Origin: Candidatus Kuenenia stuttgartensis
Lineage (GTDB): Bacteria > Planctomycetota > Planctomycetia > Isosphaerales > Isosphaeraceae
Length of the DNA stretch: 11,284 bases
Reading direction: 5' to 3'
Assembly: GCA_945872325.1 (NCBI GenBank)
Contig: CAMBZY010000051.1
Coordinates: 1-11,284, forward strand
Shown: one piece after another, positions 6,942 to 11,284 of the stretch
Numbering within the stretch: position 1 is the first letter of the stretch
How the letters are laid out: each line of letters starts with the position of its first letter
Made by a program: the position numbers and the translations under genes
Notes under the pieces: model-generated
Databases searched by the model: none
Seen by the model: the letters and a program-made list of their open reading frames with translations, nothing else
What the model was told of the DNA's origin: nothing

Positions 6942-7744
6942 GATGGATATCCCAGCTTGAGGGGGTTACGAATAGGGCTGATGATGGTGTTTGTGCGAGT
7001 GGTCTGACGGTTATTGTTTGACGTCGGGTCAGATGGATCGGGATGAATTTTCGGGACCGATTGGGCGATTGCATCCGATCGGGGCGGTGTGGTGTTGTCA
7101 AGATCTTTGGCTACCACTTGTAACTTCTTGCGAGCGCTATGGATCCGGCTCATCACAGTGCCAATGGGAACTCCCAGCGTATCGGCCACTTCCTGATAAG
7201 TCATCTCGGCTTCAGCATAGAGGACGAAGGCCCCTCGGGTGGTCTCGCTGAGCTGGGCGAGAGCGGAGTCGATCTCTTGCCGCAGGTCTCTCTGTTGCAT
7301 CGGCTTGGAGGGGTCCATAAGTGCCGATGGTTCCGGTGGGGCGTTACGATCGTCAGTGCTCCATGCCGTGATACTGAACAGGAGGCCCCGGCGGCGGTTA
7401 CGTCTGATATGATCGGTGGAGCAGTTGGTGACGATCCGAAGCAGCCAGGTACGGAACGACGACCTGTGATCGAACCTGTCGAGATGGATCAGGGCTTTGA
7501 CGAACGAATCTTGAACCACATCGCGAGCATCTTCATCGGAACCGGTCATCCGGCGGGCGACACGCACGCAAACGGGCCAGGCGGTTGCAAAGATGGCTTC
7601 TCGAGCCGCTTTGTCGCCAGACTGAGCGAGACGCACCTGATCCGCATCGACCATTGTGGTCAACGGAGGCGGTTGGTCAATCGCTGGTTCGCCTGAGTTC
7701 ATCCGTTTTTCAAGTTCCAGGTTCGGTGTCAGAGACAGTTTCAC
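6938..7744 (-). CDS. ECF RNA polymerase sigma factor with C-terminal extension
   Basis: A sigma-70 region 2 lies at about residues 46-117 (DEDARDVVQDSFVKAL, then FRTWLLRIVTN and an Arg-rich end). Region 4 lies at about 155-208 (LSETTRGAFVLY, then the helix-turn-helix YQEVADTLGVPIGTVMSRIH). No region 3 is present, as expected for the extracytoplasmic-function class, which directs RNA polymerase to stress or envelope promoters. The product is 268 residues from the GTG at 7744. About 60 polar, Pro/Asn/Thr-rich residues follow region 4, an unusual tail. No strong ribosome binding site marks the start; ATGs at 7702 and 7654 are also possible and would keep both domains. The stop codon overlaps the next gene's ATG. 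I saw no clear GGAAC/CGTC-type autoregulatory promoter upstream. Confidence 0.9.
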   Translation of the reverse strand: MKLSLTPNLELEKRMNSGEPAIDQPPPLTTMVDADQVRLAQSGDKAAREAIFATAWPVCVRVARRMTGSDEDARDVVQDSFVKALIHLDRFDHRSSFRTWLLRIVTNCSTDHIRRNRRRGLLFSITAWSTDDRNAPPEPSALMDPSKPMQQRDLRQEIDSALAQLSETTRGAFVLYAEAEMTYQEVADTLGVPIGTVMSRIHSARKKLQVVAKDLDNTTPPRSDAIAQSVPKIHPDPSDPTSNNNRQTTRTNTIISPIRNPLKLGYPS

Positions 7745-7887
7745 GGATCTTTCTCAGATCAAGTCTATCCTATCAGACGCTGGAGAGGTTGTTTTGATTC
7801 GATCGTGTAAACGATAATTGCAATCAGAATACGGTTTTTCCATAGCCGGTCTTGGCGCTAGCCCCTTTACCGCAAATCCAACCCAAA

Positions 7888-7928
7888 CCTGGCAAAGTAG
7901 TGTGGGATTCATCCCACCTGCTTCCAGG
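7888..7928. repeat. Strong interrupted hairpin (18 pairs)
   Basis: Three nested stems stack: CCTGG/CCAGG (outer), AAGTAG/CTGCTT (middle, one G-T pair) and GTGGGAT/ATCCCAC (inner). They are separated only by small bulges on the left arm and close on a tight centre. There is no T run on either side, so it does not look like an intrinsic terminator. It lies 144 bases upstream of the sigma start on that strand and over 500 bases upstream of lon. It could be an operator, a structured RNA leader or a remnant of a small dispersed palindrome. Confidence 0.6.
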
Positions 7929-8301
7929 GCGAATCATCAATTGTCGAGACAAACCTGTTTCGTAATAATGATTTAAACTATAGCTCATGCTGGATTTCGG
8001 AGTGTTTCATAAAATATGTTTTGCATGGGCTTTTGGTCCTAAAACCAGATCACCCGGAATGCCACCATCCCGGAATCCGGTATGAGCCAATTTTATATCG
8101 ATCCAAAACTGCTTTGGCGGATTCTAGCGATTACCCTGATTCAATCGATTTGGGGGTCTGCGGTAACTCTTACAACTTCGTACCTGATTCCAAATTGGCT
8201 GAGTTTTTGGCACAATATGAAGGTATCATAAGCCCTCGCTACTCGGATGAGTGAGAGTTGGATCCCCGCGATCGTATGGATGTACCGGAAAAACGTGAAG
8301 C

Positions 8302-8326
8302 CTTGAACCCATCCACTGAAAACCAT
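8302..8326 (+). promoter_or_regulatory. Candidate heat-shock (sigma-32-like) promoter for lon
   Basis: CCTTGAA at 8301-8307 matches the -35 element of sigma-32 promoters. After 13 bases comes AACCAT (8321-8326), a partial match to the CCCCAT -10 element. The spacing fits and lon is a known heat-shock gene in E. coli. However, the -10 match is incomplete and whether this organism has a sigma-32 is unknown. A transcript would have a leader of roughly 110 bases. Confidence 0.25.
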
Positions 8327-8446
8327 CGAGATATCATTCGGCCATAAACAATCTCGCTACAGACTGTTAGAGAAGACACTCTCCACCGATATCAGACCAA
8401 GGCTCAATCCATCCGGGCCTGAATTGTAAGAACCGATCAAGAACCT

Positions 8447-10996
8447 ATGAGTAAGCGTCGAGCCGTTCAGCGCAAGAATCCTGTCACTGAAGTTCCACCA
8501 GAATCCTATGAGATCTCCGAAGCGGAGCTCTCGTTTCTGCAAGAATTAAAAAATTCACGTCCTGCAAAGGCCGGAGCAGGTCGCCGCGATCGGGTCATGC
8601 CGCTTCTGCCATTGCGTGGCGAGGTGGTCTATCCGAACACGATCGTGCCGATTGTGATCAACCGGACTGCCGGTATCGCACTGGTCGATGCTGTGACTTC
8701 CCAGTCCGACCGGAACGTCATTTTGGCCACCCAAGTGGATCTGGACGCAGAGGTTCCGACACGCAAAGATCTGGCTGATATCGCTTGTGTGGGCCAAATC
8801 CTTCAGATGCTGAAATTCCCCGACGGCTCCACGCGTATCGTCTTTCAAGGTATCGAACGCGTCAAACTGGGCACAATTCAGCGTCAGGAACCGTTCCCAA
8901 CGGCCTCTGTCAAGATGGTGAACGAACGCAAGTCGAAAGGCCTGGAACTGGAAGCGCTGGTTCTGCACGCCCGTAAACTCTTGAGCCGTATGGTCAAACA
9001 GACCCAGCAAGTGCCTGAAGAGCTGCAAGTGGCGGCCATGAACACGATGGAACCAGCCCGACTGGCCGACCTGTTCGCATCAAGCCTGCCGTTTACGGTG
9101 GAAGAGAAGCTGGCCATGCTGGCCGAAGTGGATGTGAAGGAGCGATTCCACCTGTTGATCAGGTACTGGACACGGCACCTGGAAGTGATTGAGCTGGCGA
9201 GCCGAATTCAGGCCCAGGTTGGGTCGGAGATTACCAAGGTCCAGCGCGAGCACTTCATTCGCCAGCAAATCAAGGCGATGCAGGAAGAGCTTGGAGACGG
9301 CAGTGACGAGTCGTCAGAAACGTCTCAGTTTGCTGCCAAACTTGATGCGGCTAAGCCTCCTGAAAGTGTCATGACTGAAGCCAAACGCGAGCTTGACCGG
9401 CTTGCGGGCATGCATCCCAGCTCAGCCGAATATTCCATCGTTCGAACCTATCTGGACTGGATTTCAAACCTTCCCTGGTCTGTCAGCACCAAGGACAGGC
9501 TTGATCTGAAAGCCGCTCGCAAGGTGTTGGACAAAGACCACTTCGGTCTCGAAAAGATCAAAGAGCGGATGATCGAATATCTCGCCGTACGCAAGCTCAA
9601 GAACGACCTCAAGGGGCCGATTCTCTGCTTGGTCGGCCCTCCAGGGACAGGTAAAACCAGTCTGGGCCGATCGATCGCCGAAGCTCTTGGCCGGAAGTTT
9701 GTGCGCATCAGTCTGGGCGGAGTTCACGACGAGGCTGAAATTCGTGGCCATAGAAGGACTTACATCGCCGCTCTCCCAGGCAGGGTGATTCAGTCTCTGC
9801 GTAAGGCTGGCTCGAACAATCCGGTTTTTGTGCTTGATGAGATCGACAAACTGGGCAGCGATTTTCGCGGAGACCCAGCATCCGCATTGCTGGAAGTGCT
9901 TGACCCGGAACAGAATTCGACGTTCCACGACCATTATCTCGACGTCGAATTCGACTTGTCGAAGGTCCTGTTTCTAGCCACAGCGAATAATGCCGACTCG
10001 ATTCCGCATGCCCTCCTGGACAGGATGGAGATTCTCGAACTGCCTGGCTATAGCGAAGAGCAAAAGCTGGCCATCGCCAAGAAGCATCTTGTTCCGAAAC
10101 AGTTGGAAGCTCACGGCCTGAAGCCTGATAGCGTTGAGCTCTCGGACCCGACTTTAACATCGGTGATCTCGGACTTTACCCGCGAGGCCGGCCTGCGCAA
10201 TCTTGAACGCGAACTGGGTACAGTCTGTCGCAAGATTGCCCGCAAGCATGCGGAAGGGAATCGCCGAAAGGTGACAATTGCGACGAAAGATTTGCCCGTC
10301 TATCTGGGTCCTCCGAAATTCTATCGCGAATCGGCCATGATGAAGCCGATCCCTGGAGTTTCTACAGGGCTGGCCTGGACCCCGACCGGGGGCGAGATTC
10401 TGTTCATCGAATCGACCTTAATTCCGGGTGGCAAAGGCACAATGACCTTGACCGGTCTTTTGGGCGAATCCATGAAAGAAAGCGTTCAGGCTGCGGCTGG
10501 ATATATCCGGAGCAAGGCCGACAAGCTGGGCGTGAACACGAAACTGCTCGCCGAGAGCGACCTTCACGTACACGTTCCTGCCGGAGCTGTGCCGAAGGAC
10601 GGCCCGTCGGCTGGAGTGGCGATTGCTGCCAGTCTGGTCAGCCTGCTCAATGACAAGCCGGTGCGAGGCGATGTGGCCATGACCGGTGAAGTGACTTTGA
10701 CGGGGCGAGTTTTGCCTGTCGGTGGAATCCGCGAGAAAGTGCTGGCGGCACGGCGTGCAGGGATTCACCACATCTTGATGCCAGTGCATAACAAGAAAGA
10801 CCTGGTGGATCTGCCCGTCGAGGTGAAGGCAGACATGACGTTCGAGTTCGTGGAAACGATTGACGACGTGATCAAAAACCTCTTCCCGGTTGAGCCCATC
10901 AAGTCGGTTGCACCAAAGCCCACGCCCAAACTGGCCAAGCCACGATCCTCCAAGCCTGCGTCACGCGATCGGGGCAGCAGCAGCCAGCCTCGATAA
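8447..10996 (+). CDS. lon: ATP-dependent Lon protease (endopeptidase La)
   Basis: The product is 849 residues and complete. In order it has the N-terminal substrate-binding domain (about 50-245, opening with PLLPLRGEVVYPN), a helical linker, an AAA+ module with Walker A GPPGTGKT at 397-404 (Lys403) and Walker B at 460-465 (Asp464, Glu465), and the protease domain. Catalytic Ser721 lies in PKDGPSAG and Lys764 in GGIREKV, spaced 43 residues apart as in E. coli Lon (Ser679/Lys722). The enzyme unfolds and degrades damaged and short-lived regulatory proteins in the cytoplasm, as a hexamer. It is about 65 residues longer than the 784-residue E. coli enzyme. The extra parts are a charged N-terminal leader of about 40 residues and a basic Pro/Lys/Ser/Arg tail after about residue 815. 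The ATG has no clear Shine-Dalgarno sequence. The gene is monocistronic, with a convergent gene downstream. Confidence 0.98.
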   Translation: MSKRRAVQRKNPVTEVPPESYEISEAELSFLQELKNSRPAKAGAGRRDRVMPLLPLRGEVVYPNTIVPIVINRTAGIALVDAVTSQSDRNVILATQVDLDAEVPTRKDLADIACVGQILQMLKFPDGSTRIVFQGIERVKLGTIQRQEPFPTASVKMVNERKSKGLELEALVLHARKLLSRMVKQTQQVPEELQVAAMNTMEPARLADLFASSLPFTVEEKLAMLAEVDVKERFHLLIRYWTRHLEVIELASRIQAQVGSEITKVQREHFIRQQIKAMQEELGDGSDESSETSQFAAKLDAAKPPESVMTEAKRELDRLAGMHPSSAEYSIVRTYLDWISNLPWSVSTKDRLDLKAARKVLDKDHFGLEKIKERMIEYLAVRKLKNDLKGPILCLVGPPGTGKTSLGRSIAEALGRKFVRISLGGVHDEAEIRGHRRTYIAALPGRVIQSLRKAGSNNPVFVLDEIDKLGSDFRGDPASALLEVLDPEQNSTFHDHYLDVEFDLSKVLFLATANNADSIPHALLDRMEILELPGYSEEQKLAIAKKHLVPKQLEAHGLKPDSVELSDPTLTSVISDFTREAGLRNLERELGTVCRKIARKHAEGNRRKVTIATKDLPVYLGPPKFYRESAMMKPIPGVSTGLAWTPTGGEILFIESTLIPGGKGTMTLTGLLGESMKESVQAAAGYIRSKADKLGVNTKLLAESDLHVHVPAGAVPKDGPSAGVAIAASLVSLLNDKPVRGDVAMTGEVTLTGRVLPVGGIREKVLAARRAGIHHILMPVHNKKDLVDLPVEVKADMTFEFVETIDDVIKNLFPVEPIKSVAPKPTPKLAKPRSSKPASRDRGSSSQPR

Positions 10997-11020
10997 TTTG
11001 GGCAAAAGGCCGAAATTCTA

Positions 11021-11089
11021 TCGCCACAGATCCACACGGAATATCACGGATTTCAGAGATCCGAACGATTCTGTGACGATCTGTGGCGA
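11021..11089. repeat. 69-base palindromic element downstream of lon
   Basis: The 12-base ends TCGCCACAGATC (11021-11032) and GATCTGTGGCGA (11078-11089) are perfect reverse complements. Inside, CACA/TGTG and GAAT/ATTC continue the pairing across small bulges. A terminal hairpin CGGAT/ATCCG (11047-11063) has a 7-base loop. The left half also reads as a loose tandem of CACAGAT-like units (CACAGATC, CACACGGA, CACGGATT). No T run follows it directly. It could act as an RNA 3'-end structure for lon, or be a copy of a short dispersed intergenic palindrome. Confidence 0.65.
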
Positions 11090-11119
11090 ATCAGATCGAA
11101 CTTTTACTTTTGATTCCTG

Positions 11120-11147
11120 AGCCAACCATCAAAATGGGTTGGCTTTT
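11120..11147 (+). terminator. Probable terminator of lon
   Basis: AGCCAACC (11120-11127) pairs perfectly with GGTTGGCT (11137-11144) around a 9-base loop, and a short run of four Ts ends at 11147. The T run is short, so termination may be partial. The hairpin overlaps the last codons and stop of the convergent minus-strand gene. Confidence 0.5.
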
Positions 11148-11284
11148 GACCATTCCTTAATCTGATCCAGCGCGTATGGCACGCTCAAAACCTTTCGATA
11201 ACCGGCCTTGATGAGCGATTGGGTCATCTCTTGATCGAGATCCGACCTGATCATGAAAACGGCCTCGGAGCTGATCTTCCAGTC
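11129..11284 (-). CDS. C-terminal end of an unidentified gene (N-terminus off the window)
   Basis: The minus strand is open from the window edge to a TGA at 11129-11131, giving the last 51 residues of a protein. The segment includes MIRSDLDQEMTQSLIKAGY and ends EWSKANPF. Composition is protein-like, with alternating helix-like and strand-like stretches, and codon use resembles the neighbouring genes. I do not recognise the family from this fragment. It converges on lon, and its end lies inside the hairpin that probably ends lon transcription. Confidence 0.55.
   Translation of the reverse strand, partial: DWKISSEAVFMIRSDLDQEMTQSLIKAGYRKVLSVPYALDQIKEWSKANPF

Larger units (their letters stand above)
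7745..8446. other. Divergent intergenic region between the sigma operon and lon
   Basis: This 702-base gap should carry the promoters of both divergent units. It holds the interrupted hairpin at 7888-7928, a small dyad TTGTC-GA-GACAA at 7941-7952, another small dyad ATCGT-N4-ACGAT near 7800-7815, and a heat-shock-like promoter candidate at 8302-8326. The open frame at 8021-8254 starts with TTG, has no ribosome binding site and shows no known domain, so I do not call it a gene. Confidence 0.55.

Noticed and set aside
8021..8254. 77-codon open frame upstream of lon
   Set aside because: It starts with TTG, lacks a ribosome binding site and any known domain, and lies in a gap that probably holds divergent promoters.

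Overview
The window looks like chromosomal DNA from a member of the Planctomycetota. This is inferred from gene content and style: a Tat-exported prenyltransferase/squalene-cyclase-like repeat protein, a CAP-domain secreted protein, an ECF sigma factor with a membrane partner, an MscS channel with a very long coiled-coil N-terminal part, GC-rich genes separated by long and partly AT-rich gaps, and mostly weak ribosome binding sites. No rRNA, tRNA, CRISPR array or transposase gene was seen. The species cannot be named from sequence alone.

Layout. (1) Bases 1-887, minus strand: the N-terminal 295 residues of a Tat-exported repeat protein whose C-terminus lies off the window. (2) Bases 888-2680: a gap of about 1.8 kb without a convincing gene. 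It holds an AT-rich island (20% GC over 1261-1380) and two dyads with identical half-sites and spacing, ACTTAT-N8-ATAAGT. (3) Bases 2681-3232, plus strand: a small CAP-domain protein followed by a hairpin terminator that can serve both strands. (4) Bases 3429-7744, minus strand: four genes read in the order ECF sigma factor, single-pass membrane protein (probable anti-sigma factor), small secreted protein of unknown function, then, after 145 bp, a large MscS-family channel. The first three overlap by 4 and 1 bases, so they almost certainly form one operon. (5) Bases 7745-8446: a divergent gap of 702 bp with a strong 18-bp interrupted hairpin and a weak heat-shock-like promoter candidate. (6) Bases 8447-10996, plus strand: a complete ATP-dependent Lon protease with all catalytic motifs. 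(7) Bases 10997-11284: a large palindromic element, a terminator-like hairpin, and the last 51 codons of an unidentified convergent minus-strand gene.

How the genes may work together. The sigma, membrane and secreted genes have the layout of an envelope-signalling operon. The membrane protein has a short extracytoplasmic HCH-x4-C patch that could bind metal or react to redox change. The MscS-like channel downstream could be a target or a later member of the unit. Lon, transcribed divergently, handles damaged and regulatory proteins; a link between the two is inference only. The items most worth a second look are the sigma/membrane/secreted/MscS cluster, the paired ACTTAT/ATAAGT dyads, the 69-base palindrome after lon, and the hairpin in the sigma-lon gap.
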